NCBI RefSeq assembly: GCF_900113135.1
Contig: NZ_FOOH01000009.1
Location: forward strand, 62,001-126,000
From: Salegentibacter agarivorans
Lineage (GTDB): Bacteria > Bacteroidota > Bacteroidia > Flavobacteriales > Flavobacteriaceae
Direction: 5' to 3'
Length of the DNA stretch: 64,000 nucleotides
Below, in pieces: positions 37,727-45,302 of this stretch (position 1 is its first letter; the number at the start of each line of letters is the position of its first letter). The position numbers and the translations under genes were made by a program. The notes beneath the pieces were generated by a model that ran no database searches, was not told where the DNA came from, and saw only the letters and a program-made list of their open reading frames with translations.

Positions 37727-38653
37727 ATGAAAGTTACTATAGTAGGAGCAGGTGCCGTGGGTGCCAGTTGTGCAGAATATGTAGCCATTAAAGATTTTGC
37801 TTCAGAAGTGGTTTTACTCGATATTAAAGAAGGAGTAGCCGAAGGGAAAGCAATGGATTTAATGCAAACCGCAACCTTAAACGGTTTTGATACTAAAATT
37901 ACAGGAACTACAAACGATTATTCTAAAACTGCAGGCAGTGATGTGGCAGTAATTACCAGTGGTATTCCGCGTAAACCGGGAATGACACGTGAGGAACTAA
38001 TAGGAATAAACGCCGGGATCGTAAAAGAAGTTTCTTCAAACCTTATTAAGCATTCTCCAAATGTGACCTTAATCGTGGTAAGTAATCCTATGGATACTAT
38101 GACTTACCTTGTGCATAAAACTACCGGACTTCCAAAGAGCAAAATTATTGGAATGGGTGGAGCTTTAGATAGCGCCCGTTTTAAATATAGATTGAGTGAA
38201 GCTTTGGAATGCCCACCATCAGATGTTGATGGAATGGTAATTGGAGGTCACAGTGATACCGGGATGGTGCCACTTACAAGATTGGCAACAAGAAATTCGG
38301 TTCCTGTTTCAGCATTTTTATCTGAAGATCGTTTAAACCAGGTTTCAGAAGATACTAAAGTTGGTGGAGCAACCCTAACTAAGTTATTAGGAACCAGTGC
38401 CTGGTATGCACCTGGAGCTGCAGTTTCGGCTTTGGTTCAGGCTATTGCTTGCGATCAGAAAAAGATGTTCCCATGCTCGGCAATGTTAGAAGGAGAGTAC
38501 GGATTAAATGATATTTGTATAGGTGTACCTGCAATTCTTGGAAAAGACGGACTTGAGAAAATTGTTGAGATCGAGCTTGATGATACAGAGTCTAATAAAA
38601 TTAAAGAAAGTGCAGAGGGTGTGAATAAAACCAATGCCCTATTAGAACTATAA
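37727..38653 (+). CDS. mdh: Malate dehydrogenase (LDH-like type)
   Basis: A 308-residue NAD-dependent dehydrogenase. The N-terminal nucleotide-binding motif is GAGAVGASCA with an acidic residue at the end of the second strand (VVLLDIKEG), as in NAD enzymes. Substrate residues are the arginines in GIPRKPGMTREE, SNPMD asparagine, the later LDSARFKY arginine, and the catalytic histidine in GGHSDTGMVP. The arginine-containing specificity loop (RKPGM) marks malate rather than lactate dehydrogenase. It acts in the TCA cycle. Own promoter and terminator. Confidence 0.95.
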   Translation: MKVTIVGAGAVGASCAEYVAIKDFASEVVLLDIKEGVAEGKAMDLMQTATLNGFDTKITGTTNDYSKTAGSDVAVITSGIPRKPGMTREELIGINAGIVKEVSSNLIKHSPNVTLIVVSNPMDTMTYLVHKTTGLPKSKIIGMGGALDSARFKYRLSEALECPPSDVDGMVIGGHSDTGMVPLTRLATRNSVPVSAFLSEDRLNQVSEDTKVGGATLTKLLGTSAWYAPGAAVSALVQAIACDQKKMFPCSAMLEGEYGLNDICIGVPAILGKDGLEKIVEIELDDTESNKIKESAEGVNKTNALLEL

Positions 38654-38678
38654 GTAGTTTTAAACTTGAATATATGTT

Positions 38679-38709
38679 AAAAAAGGCCGCAGAATTTGCG
38701 GCCTTTTTT
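38679..38709 (+). terminator. Rho-independent terminator after mdh
   Basis: AAGGCCGC/GCGGCCTT within a 12-bp A-T flanked stem (38679-38690 with 38698-38709), loop AGAATTT. Confidence 0.92.
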
Positions 38710-38743
38710 ATGTTTAAAAGTTAAATTATTCAAAAAAAAATTG

Positions 38744-38774
38744 TTGGCATTTCATTTTTGAAACCCTATATTTG
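38744..38774 (+). promoter_or_regulatory. secDF promoter with -33 and -7 elements
   Basis: TTG at 38744-38746 and TATATTTG at 38767-38774 are 20 bases apart, the best complete Bacteroidota-type promoter in the window. The leader would be about 40 bases. Confidence 0.65.
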
Positions 38775-38817
38775 TCCGTTTTTAAAATCGACCTAATTAA
38801 TTATAACTTAAGGAATA

Positions 38818-41800
38818 ATGCAGAACAAAGGACTGATTAAGGTTTTTGCAATTTTATTTGGGCTGGTATGTATATATCAGTTGTCTTTTACTTTTATTAC
38901 CAATAATGTAGAAAGTGAAGCTGAAGATTTTGCCAGGCAAAGAATTAGCGAAAATGTAGAAGATTACTCGGCGTTGAGAGATGCTGAAGAAGAAAGGTAT
39001 CTGGATTCGGTAGCGAATAATGAGGTAATTGCCGGTATCACATACAGTGACGCGAAAGACAAGGAGCTAAATAAAGGCCTTGACCTTAAAGGAGGAATTA
39101 ACGTAATTCTTCAAATTTCGGTTAAAGATATTCTTGCCGGACTAGCGAATAATACCGACGATCCTGCTTTTAACCAGGCCATTGCTGAAGCTGATGCAGC
39201 TGCAACAGATAGCCAGGACGATTATATTGATCTTTTCTTTGAAGCTTTTAATAGTATTCCAGATGCTAAACTGGCATCTCCAGATATTTTTGCTAATAAA
39301 ACCTTAAGTGACGAGATTAATTTTGATATGTCTAATGACGAGGTTGAAACCGTTATTAGAAGAAAAGTTGATGAGTCTATTACTTCTGCTTTTGAAGTAT
39401 TGAGAAAACGTATTGATAAGTTTGGGGTAACCCAACCAAATATTCAGCGTTTAGGAAATTCAGGAAGAATTCTTGTTGAATTACCAGGTGCCAAAGATAT
39501 TAATCGTGTACAAGGTTTGCTGCAGAGTACTGCACAACTTGAATTCTGGCACGTATATAAAAATACTGAATTAGGGAACTTCCTTGCTCAGGCTAATAAT
39601 GTTCTTAAAAACGTTGTAGATAAAGAAAGTGAGCAAGCAGAAACTCAAGCTGATACTACGGCTGCTGCCGATAGTGATATTGATGAACTTCTTGCTGAAA
39701 GTGAAGATACTACAGATGTAGCTACAGGAAACAATCCTTTATTTGAATTAGTGCAAAGTCCAGGCTTCCAGGGAGGTCCTGTAATTGCATATTTTTCTGT
39801 ACAGGATACCGCAAAAGTTAATAACTACCTTGAAATGTCTCAGGTAAGATCTATTCTTCCTGCCGAGCAACGTTACGCTAAATTTGCCTGGGGAATCCCG
39901 GAAGATGAAGAAGGTGTAGTTGGTCTTTATGCATTAAAAGGAAACCGTAACATGGAGCCGCCTCTTAGTGGTGATGTGATTACAGATGCTCAACAAACTT
40001 ATGACCAAATGGGTCGTGTTGCAGTATCTATGCAAATGGACGGAAGAGGAGCTAAGGTATGGGAAGAAATGACCGGTCAGGCTTCAACCCAACAGAGCAA
40101 TATAGCTATTGTTTTAGATAATACTGTTTATTCGGCTCCAGGTGTTTCAACCGGGCCTATTTCAGGTGGAAGAAGTGAAATTAGTGGAGATTTTAGCATA
40201 ACCGAAGGTCAGGATTTAGCCAACGTGCTTAGAGCTGGTAAACTTCCGGCTTCCGCAGATATTATCCAAAGTGAAATTGTTGGACCAAGTTTAGGTCAGG
40301 AAGCTATAGACAGCGGGATTTGGTCTTTCGGGATCGCCCTCGTTTTTGTATTGATATGGATGGTATTTTACTATGGTAAGGCCGGTCTTTTTGCCGATGT
40401 TGCCCTTGCTGTAAACATCTTATTTATCTTCGGAATTCTTGCCGGTTTAGGTGCCGTGTTAACATTACCTGGTATTGCCGGTATTGTATTAACTATTGGT
40501 ATCTCGGTAGATGCAAACGTACTTATCTTTGAAAGAATCCGGGAAGAGCTTGCTAAAGGAAAAATGCAGAAAGATGCGATTAAAGATGGATTCAACAATG
40601 CACTTTCTTCAATTTTAGATGCCAACATTACTACCGGTTTAACTGGTTTTATTCTATTAATTTTAGGAACAGGACCAATTAAAGGTTTTGCTACTACTTT
40701 ATTAATAGGTATCGCAACTTCGTTATTTACCGCAATTTTCATTACCAGGTTATTTATTGATGGTTATGGTAAAAACGGAAAATCTTTAGAATTCGCAACC
40801 GGCGCTACCAAAAACCTTTTCAGAAATGTAAAAATTGACTGGCTTGGGAAACGTAAGGTAGCTTATGTAATCTCCGGAATTTTAATTATTCTAAGTGTTG
40901 GTTCTTTATTAGTACAGGGATTAAACCAGGGGGTTGATTTTGTTGGAGGTAGAACTTACACTGTTCGTTTTGATCAGGATGTGAATCCTACCGATGTTGA
41001 ACAGGATCTTATCGCTGAATTTGGAAGTGCCGAAGCAAAAACTTTCGGGCCAAATAATCAGCTAAAGATAACTACAAAATATAAAGTAGATGAAGAGAGC
41101 ACTGAAGTAGATAACGAGATTCAACAATCTATGTTTGATGCTTTACAATCTTACCTTCCGCAGGATCTTACTTTTGATGAATTTACTACAGGTGGAGCTG
41201 GGAAAGATATTGGTATTATGCAGTCTATGAAAGTAGGTCCAACTATCGCCGATGATATTAAGAACGACTCTTTCTGGGCTATCTTAGGATCACTAGTGGT
41301 AATATTCCTTTATATCTTATTACGATTTAGAAAATGGCAGTTTAGTATTGGTGCCGTAGCCGCAGTAGCTCACGATGTTATTATTGTATTGGGTATTTTC
41401 TCTTTACTCTACAAAGTGATGCCATTTAGTATGGAAATTAACCAGGCATTTATCGCTGCAATCCTTACGGTAATTGGTTACTCATTAAACGATACCGTGG
41501 TTGTATTTGATAGGATTAGAGAATTTGTAAACGAGCATACCAGCTGGCCATTAGGCAGAACGGTAAACAGCGCTTTAGATAGTACTATTAGCCGTACGTT
41601 GAATACCTCGCTTACTACCTTGATCGTTTTACTTGCCATCTTCATTTTTGGTGGAGAGAGCATTAGAGGCTTTATGTTTGCCTTGATCATTGGTGTGATT
41701 GTAGGTACTTATTCCTCTTTATTTATCGCAACACCTGTTATGTTTGACAGTGTGACCGATAAATCTAAGATCGAAAAGAAGAAGAAAATTGAAGAAGATT

Positions 41801-41820
41801 CTGAAGCAACTACTGCTTAA
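38818..41820 (+). CDS. secDF: SecDF, fused protein-export accessory subunits
   Basis: A 1000-residue fusion of SecD (about residues 1-640) and SecF (about 680-1000), with twelve predicted membrane helices. The SecD part has DLKGGINVILQ and the large periplasmic domain, the SecF part QGVDFVGGRTYTVRF; both membrane domains carry the conserved VTIGISVDANVLIFERIREE and VIGYSLNDTVVVFDRIRE type helices. SecDF uses the ion gradient to pull secreted proteins through SecYEG. An acidic, threonine-rich insertion (about 270-305) in the periplasmic domain looks disordered. The fusion is usual in Bacteroidota. Own promoter and terminator. Confidence 0.96.
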   Translation: MQNKGLIKVFAILFGLVCIYQLSFTFITNNVESEAEDFARQRISENVEDYSALRDAEEERYLDSVANNEVIAGITYSDAKDKELNKGLDLKGGINVILQISVKDILAGLANNTDDPAFNQAIAEADAAATDSQDDYIDLFFEAFNSIPDAKLASPDIFANKTLSDEINFDMSNDEVETVIRRKVDESITSAFEVLRKRIDKFGVTQPNIQRLGNSGRILVELPGAKDINRVQGLLQSTAQLEFWHVYKNTELGNFLAQANNVLKNVVDKESEQAETQADTTAAADSDIDELLAESEDTTDVATGNNPLFELVQSPGFQGGPVIAYFSVQDTAKVNNYLEMSQVRSILPAEQRYAKFAWGIPEDEEGVVGLYALKGNRNMEPPLSGDVITDAQQTYDQMGRVAVSMQMDGRGAKVWEEMTGQASTQQSNIAIVLDNTVYSAPGVSTGPISGGRSEISGDFSITEGQDLANVLRAGKLPASADIIQSEIVGPSLGQEAIDSGIWSFGIALVFVLIWMVFYYGKAGLFADVALAVNILFIFGILAGLGAVLTLPGIAGIVLTIGISVDANVLIFERIREELAKGKMQKDAIKDGFNNALSSILDANITTGLTGFILLILGTGPIKGFATTLLIGIATSLFTAIFITRLFIDGYGKNGKSLEFATGATKNLFRNVKIDWLGKRKVAYVISGILIILSVGSLLVQGLNQGVDFVGGRTYTVRFDQDVNPTDVEQDLIAEFGSAEAKTFGPNNQLKITTKYKVDEESTEVDNEIQQSMFDALQSYLPQDLTFDEFTTGGAGKDIGIMQSMKVGPTIADDIKNDSFWAILGSLVVIFLYILLRFRKWQFSIGAVAAVAHDVIIVLGIFSLLYKVMPFSMEINQAFIAAILTVIGYSLNDTVVVFDRIREFVNEHTSWPLGRTVNSALDSTISRTLNTSLTTLIVLLAIFIFGGESIRGFMFALIIGVIVGTYSSLFIATPVMFDSVTDKSKIEKKKKIEEDSEATTA

Positions 41821-41844
41821 GATTTCTTTGGAAATAGATAAACT

Positions 41845-41874
41845 AAAAAGCGCTCCAAATGGGGCGCTTTTTTT
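41845..41874 (+). terminator. Rho-independent terminator after secDF
   Basis: AGCGCTCC pairs with GGGGCGCT (one G-T), loop AAAT, preceded by A-run and followed by seven T. It isolates secDF from the toxin-antitoxin region. Confidence 0.88.
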
Positions 41875-41961
41875 ATGGCTTGGTTTTGTTGAAATGGGGT
41901 TTTTGATTGCATAAACCTTAACGCCTTGAAATTGGGAAATCCAAGTGCAATTTTTTTATTC

Positions 41962-41996
41962 TAAAGTTCTAAATTAGAGAACTTTAATTATCTTTA
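41962..41996 (+). promoter_or_regulatory. higBA operator and promoter
   Basis: TAAAGTTCT (41962-41970) and AGAACTTTA (41978-41986) form a perfect 9-bp inverted repeat with a 7-base spacer, followed at once by TATCTTTA (41989-41996), one mismatch from the -7 consensus. A dimeric HigA bound here would block the promoter, the standard autoregulation of higBA loci. The higB ATG is 16 bases after the -7-like box. Confidence 0.6.
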
Positions 41997-42012
41997 TTTT
42001 AGATTTTTTAAA

Positions 42013-42309
42013 ATGAAGAGAATAGTTTCAAAAAAGACATTGAGAGAATTCTGGGAAAAGCATTCTGAATCAGAGCAATATTTAAAGACCTGGCATGAAA
42101 CAGCTAAAAGTTGCAATTGGAGTTCTCCAAATGATGCAAAGAAAACTTATATAAATGCTTGCATTTTAAAAGATAATAGAGTTGTTTTCAATATTAAAGG
42201 AAACTCATATAGATTAATTGTGAAATTCAACTATGAAAGACAGTGGGCCTTTATAAGATTTGTTGGAACACATGCAGAATATGATAAAATAGATGCTAAC
42301 ACAATTTAA
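42013..42309 (+). CDS. higB: HigB-family toxin, RelE-like mRNA interferase
   Basis: A 98-residue basic protein of the HigB_toxin group in the RelE/ParE superfamily, with a LREFWEKHSESEQYLKTWHE helix pair, then NDAKKTYINACIL, RVVFNIKGNSYRLIVKFNY and the C-terminal FIRFVGTHAEYDKI. Such toxins cut mRNA at the ribosome. The toxin gene precedes the antitoxin gene, as in higBA and unlike most TA loci. The spacing to higA is 11 bases. Base composition is more AT-rich than in the neighbouring core genes. Confidence 0.9.
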   Translation: MKRIVSKKTLREFWEKHSESEQYLKTWHETAKSCNWSSPNDAKKTYINACILKDNRVVFNIKGNSYRLIVKFNYERQWAFIRFVGTHAEYDKIDANTI

Positions 42310-42320
42310 AAATTAGAGCT

Positions 42321-42689
42321 ATGAGAATTAAACCTTTAAAAAACGAAGAGGATTACGAGAAAGCTTTAGAAAGGCTAGACGTAATATTTGATGCTCCAAC
42401 TGATTCTGAGGAGGGGGATGAAGCGGAGATCCTTTCTATGATGATTAATAATTACGAAAATGAACATTATCCAATTGATGCTCCTGATCCTATTGAAGCG
42501 ATAAAAATCAGAATGGAAGAAATGAATCTAAAACAAAAAGATTTAGTTGGAGTTATTGGAGGAAAAAGTAGAGTTTCAGAAATCCTGAATAAAAAGAAAA
42601 GATTGACAGTAGATATGATTAGAGAGCTTGAAGGAATTCTACATATTTCTGCTTCTGTTTTAGTATCAAATTACCAGTTAACGAAATAA
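42321..42689 (+). CDS. higA: HigA-family antitoxin, XRE-type DNA-binding protein
   Basis: A 122-residue acidic antitoxin. The C-terminal half (residues ~60-115) is a helix-turn-helix of the XRE type: EAIKIRMEEMNLKQKDLVGV, then GGKSRVSEILNKKKRLT. The N-terminal half (EEDYEKALERLDVIFDAP) is the part that in the family wraps the toxin. It neutralises HigB and represses the operon, probably at the inverted repeat 41962-41986. Confidence 0.9.
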   Translation: MRIKPLKNEEDYEKALERLDVIFDAPTDSEEGDEAEILSMMINNYENEHYPIDAPDPIEAIKIRMEEMNLKQKDLVGVIGGKSRVSEILNKKKRLTVDMIRELEGILHISASVLVSNYQLTK

Positions 42690-42882
42690 AAAACCTGCAT
42701 AGAACAACGGTTCGCTACAAATAGGTGGCAGCGATAGGAAGAAAATAGTTAACTTGATGAAGAAACCAATATTAAGTCGACAAATCTGCGTTCCCTTACT
42801 CCCAACTGCCAATAACCGGGATCATTCAGTGATAGATCAAAACAAAAAACTACAAAAGATTATAAAAAATCCCTGTGCTAAA
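42690..42882. other. Gene-free spacer between higA and the parDE module
   Basis: I see no reading frame with coding features on either strand. Unlike its flanks, the first ~150 bases are relatively GC-rich (AACGGTTCG, GTGGCAGCG, CCCAACTGCC, AACCGGGATC). It contains no terminator, tRNA-like fold or insertion-sequence ends. It could be the end of the mobile segment that carried higBA. The rest (from ~42846) starts the duplicated sequence described next. Confidence 0.5.
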
Positions 42883-42975
42883 CTAATTCAGTAAATGAAA
42901 TATTTAGCTTTAAAACTGAATCTATCCTTTAAGTATTTATCTTATCACCAACTTCAATATTCCAGTGGTCGGCAA
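42883..42975 (-). pseudogene. Diverged copy of the DUF192 gene 3' end (left copy)
   Basis: These 93 bases align without gaps to 43640-43732, differing at 14 positions by hand count. On the reverse strand part of it encodes ADHWNIEVGDKINT followed by a stop, against ADDWNIEVGDKIDFERVD at the end of the intact gene. Some differences are synonymous (GGT/GGG, AAG/AAA), so it looks like the end of a once functional allele. Homology stops at 42975, where parDE-associated sequence begins. A shared AAAACTACAA at 42846 and 43601 suggests the repeat extends about 37 bases further left. Confidence 0.7.
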
Positions 42976-43010
42976 AACCAATTTATTACTTAAAATAAAA
43001 AATTTGCTTC

Positions 43011-43039
43011 TGATGTAAATATGGTGCAATTTTACATCA
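43011..43039 (+). promoter_or_regulatory. parDE operator
   Basis: TGATGTAAA (43011-43019) and TTTACATCA (43031-43039) are a perfect 9-bp inverted repeat with an 11-base spacer, ending 12 bases before the parD ATG. A TTTG at 43003-43006 could be the -33 element; no clean -7 box is seen. A ribbon-helix-helix antitoxin binding here as a dimer pair would repress the operon. Confidence 0.55.
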
Positions 43040-43051
43040 AAAGGAATTATT

Positions 43052-43291
43052 ATGCCCAGACAAAGTATTTCATTTACAAAACCAAATGATGAATGGTTAA
43101 AATCTCAAATTGAGAGTCTGGAATATTCAAGTAAAAGTGAATTGATTAATGACCTGATAAGACAGGTCAGAAATCAGCAGGTTCAAATTGATTGGATTAA
43201 AAGTAAATTAGAAAAAGCAGAAGAAAGCGGATTTACAAATGATAGTAAAAAACAGATTTTAGCACAATCAAAGTCTTTACTTAATGAGTAA
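43052..43291 (+). CDS. parD: ParD-like antitoxin, ribbon-helix-helix protein
   Basis: A 79-residue protein with an N-terminal ribbon-helix-helix fold (RQSISFTKPNDEWLKSQI, then YSSKSELINDLIRQV) and a C-terminal helix rich in glutamate and lysine that should bind the toxin, the CC2985/ParD type. It represses its own promoter with ParE. It overlaps parE by 8 bases, consistent with coupled translation and an excess of antitoxin. Confidence 0.88.
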   Translation: MPRQSISFTKPNDEWLKSQIESLEYSSKSELINDLIRQVRNQQVQIDWIKSKLEKAEESGFTNDSKKQILAQSKSLLNE

Positions 43292-43568
43292 GTATAGGTT
43301 AAGTAATGTTGCTAAAGAAGATTTAATAAGAATTCATCAATTTGGAGTACAAAGGTTTGGAGTCACTCATGCAGATATCTGTTTCGAAATATTTTTTGAA
43401 TATTTCGAATTAATCGCAGAGCAACCTTTCTCTTTCGAAGCAGTTGATTTCATAAAACCTGGGTATAGAAGATGTGTATGTGGCGTTGATAGTATCTATT
43501 ATCGCATAGAAAACGATATTGTAGAAATTATGGCAATAATCGGAAAACAGGATTTAAGCAATATTTAA
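43284..43568 (+). CDS. parE: ParE-like toxin
   Basis: A 94-residue RelE/ParE-superfamily toxin: KYRLSNVAKEDLIRIHQFGV, then a conserved PGYRRCVCGVDSIYYRIEND strand region and the C-terminal EIMAIIGKQD. ParE toxins poison DNA gyrase, unlike HigB, which cuts mRNA. The genuine gyrB is 7 kb away. The gene starts inside the end of parD. The 71 bases after its stop belong to neither gene and lead to the right-hand repeat copy. Confidence 0.88.
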   Translation: MSKYRLSNVAKEDLIRIHQFGVQRFGVTHADICFEIFFEYFELIAEQPFSFEAVDFIKPGYRRCVCGVDSIYYRIENDIVEIMAIIGKQDLSNI

Positions 43569-43639
43569 TCTAAAAATCGTTAAGAAGTACACTTTTTCAG
43601 AAAACTACAACACAAATTTCGGGTTCGATAGAAATACTT

Positions 43640-43732
43640 CTAATTCAATAAATGAAATATTTAGCTTTAAAACCTAATCTACCCGCTCAAAATCTATTTT
43701 ATCCCCAACTTCAATATTCCAGTCGTCTGCAA
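43640..43732 (-). repeat. Right copy of the direct repeat flanking parDE
   Basis: Matches 42883-42975 at 79 of 93 positions. The right copy is part of the intact DUF192 gene: about 59 bases are its coding end and about 34 its downstream sequence. The copies are 757 bases apart and enclose parDE. Confidence 0.75.
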
Positions 43733-44168
43733 GTCCTGCGTTTAATTCAAGTACAAATTGAGCCGGTTCTCCAGAGGGTAGTGAAGTTTCATCTTGCGGT
43801 TGCGCATTCTTTTGGAAACTCACCGCAGTACTATCTGAAGCGAAATATATAATATCTAAGGGGATATAGGTATTCTTCATATAAAAAGCCCTGGGCGCTT
43901 CATCATCGTAAATAAAAAGCATTCCCTGGTCGTCTTCCATACTCTCACGGTACATTAAACCCGTTTCTCTTTCGTAAGTATTATCGGCAATTTCAATATC
44001 AATTTGCTTTATTGTATCTCCGTTAGGTTTCAGCAAGGTTGCTTCGCCTTCTTTAGTGAAAGTTATTTCTTCGGTTTCAATAGGTTCTTCAACAGTATTA
44101 TCATCCTTGCAGGAAGATAAGAATGAAACCGCTATAAGCGCTGATAAAATTATGGATTTACGTATCAT
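43674..44168 (-). CDS. DUF192 family lipoprotein
   Basis: A 164-residue protein with lipobox VSFLSSC (Cys ~20), an acidic linker, then a DUF192 domain: DNTYERETGLMYRESM, GMLFIYDDEAPRAFYMKNTYIPLDIIY and a C-terminal FVLELNAGLADDWNIEVGDKI. DUF192 is a small beta-barrel fold of unknown function, often exported. Its start overlaps the lgt stop by four bases, so it is co-translated with lgt, the enzyme that lipidates it. Its 3' end carries one copy of the repeat that flanks parDE. Confidence 0.92.
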   Translation of the reverse strand: MIRKSIILSALIAVSFLSSCKDDNTVEEPIETEEITFTKEGEATLLKPNGDTIKQIDIEIADNTYERETGLMYRESMEDDQGMLFIYDDEAPRAFYMKNTYIPLDIIYFASDSTAVSFQKNAQPQDETSLPSGEPAQFVLELNAGLADDWNIEVGDKIDFERVD

Positions 44169-44986
44169 ACGGTTCTGGGTTTGGTAGGACGATACATAAA
44201 GTATAATCCGGCGATAATAAACGGAATACTAAGCCATTGCCCGGTATTTAATAACCAGGTGGTGCGTTCTTCTACCTGGGCTTCCTTTACAAATTCTACA
44301 AAGAATCTTACCGTCCAAAGTAAAACCAGGAACAAGCCAAAAAGATAGCCTACTTTATGGCGTTTTTCGGTTTTCCAGTATAAATACCATAGCAGGATAA
44401 AAATTAATAAATAACAAAAAGATTCATATAACTGTGCCGGATGCCTTGGAAAAGTTTCTCCTAAATTTGCGAAAATCACTCCATAATCTGAATTGGTGGG
44501 TTTTCCTATAATTTCAGAATTCATAAAATTTCCTATTCTTACAAAAATAGCCCCACTAGCTACCGGAATTACAATTCGGTCTAAAACCCAAAGTACGGGT
44601 TTGTCTAAAACGCGTTTACGGTAAAGGTACATTGCGATAATAATCCCAATAGCGGCACCGTGACTGGCCAAACCTCTAAAGCCGGTAAATTCAAATTCTG
44701 GTTCAAAACGAACCGGTAAGAATATTTCTAATAAATGATTTTGAAAATAATCCCAATCATAAAAAATAACGTGACCTAATCTCGCACCTATCAATGTGGC
44801 TAAAACCGTGTAAATAAAAAGCGAATCCAGTTTCTCTATCGAGACTTTTTCCCTTACAAAAATACTTTTCATAATGTACCAGCCCAGTCCAAAGGCTATC
44901 AAAAACATTAAACTGTAATAGTGAAGGGTGAAAAAACCTAAGTCTAAACCTTCTGAAGGGCTCCAGGTGATCGCGTTAAAAAGCAT
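44165..44986 (-). CDS. lgt: Lgt, prolipoprotein diacylglyceryl transferase
   Basis: A 273-residue polytopic membrane enzyme, about seven hydrophobic helices, that adds diacylglycerol to the lipobox cysteine. Family features are LHYYSLMFLIAFGLGW near the start, GARLGHVIFYDW, the Lgt signature region GASH/ASHGAAIGI around 105 and the RIGNFMNSEIIG motif followed by HPAQLYES. It serves the many lipoproteins coded in this window. It lies 50 bases after yidD and overlaps the DUF192 gene. Confidence 0.95.
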   Translation of the reverse strand: MLFNAITWSPSEGLDLGFFTLHYYSLMFLIAFGLGWYIMKSIFVREKVSIEKLDSLFIYTVLATLIGARLGHVIFYDWDYFQNHLLEIFLPVRFEPEFEFTGFRGLASHGAAIGIIIAMYLYRKRVLDKPVLWVLDRIVIPVASGAIFVRIGNFMNSEIIGKPTNSDYGVIFANLGETFPRHPAQLYESFCYLLIFILLWYLYWKTEKRHKVGYLFGLFLVLLWTVRFFVEFVKEAQVEERTTWLLNTGQWLSIPFIIAGLYFMYRPTKPRTV

Positions 44987-45010
44987 AAATTAAAATTGAT
45001 TAGTAGGGTA

Positions 45011-45018
45011 AAGATACA
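45011..45018 (-). promoter_or_regulatory. Weak internal promoter before lgt
   Basis: Reads TATCTTTA on the reverse strand, one mismatch from the -7 consensus, in the 50-base gap between yidD and lgt. It may let lgt-DUF192 be expressed apart from cysS. Confidence 0.3.
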
Positions 45019-45036
45019 TATTTGCAAGTAGTTGCC

Positions 45037-45282
45037 CTATATTTTGGTTTCTGTTTTTTCAGGAACCGGGTCGTAGCCTTTTCCGCCCCACGGGTTGCAG
45101 CTAAAAATGCGTTTTAAGCTAAGCCAGCCACCTTTAAAAACACCAAAACGCTGTAAAGCGATTAGACTGTATTGCGAGCAGGTTGGATTATAACGGCAGG
45201 TTGCCGGTGTAAGCGGGGAAATAAAATTCTGGTAAAATTTCACCAACAGGATAAACGGATATGCTAACCATTTTTTAAGCAT
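45037..45282 (-). CDS. yidD: YidD, membrane protein insertion efficiency factor
   Basis: An 81-residue protein with an amphipathic N-terminus and the invariant cysteine pattern [11 protein letters not shown], then [24 protein letters not shown], diagnostic of YidD. It attaches to the inner membrane and helps YidC insert proteins. In many bacteria it is next to yidC and rnpA; here it lies between cysS and lgt. Confidence 0.95.
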   Translation of the reverse strand: MLKKWLAYPFILLVKFYQNFISPLTPATCRYNPTCSQYSLIALQRFGVFKGGWLSLKRIFSCNPWGGKGYDPVPEKTETKI

Positions 45283-45302
45283 CGTTTTTCCTGTTTTATT
45301 AA

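Noticed and set aside
42013-43568. Toxin-antitoxin genes as integron cassettes
   Set aside because: I looked for paired attC-type core sites (RYYYAAC/GTTRRRY) and an integrase; no convincing pair and no integrase gene in the window. The duplicated gene end gives a better account for parDE.
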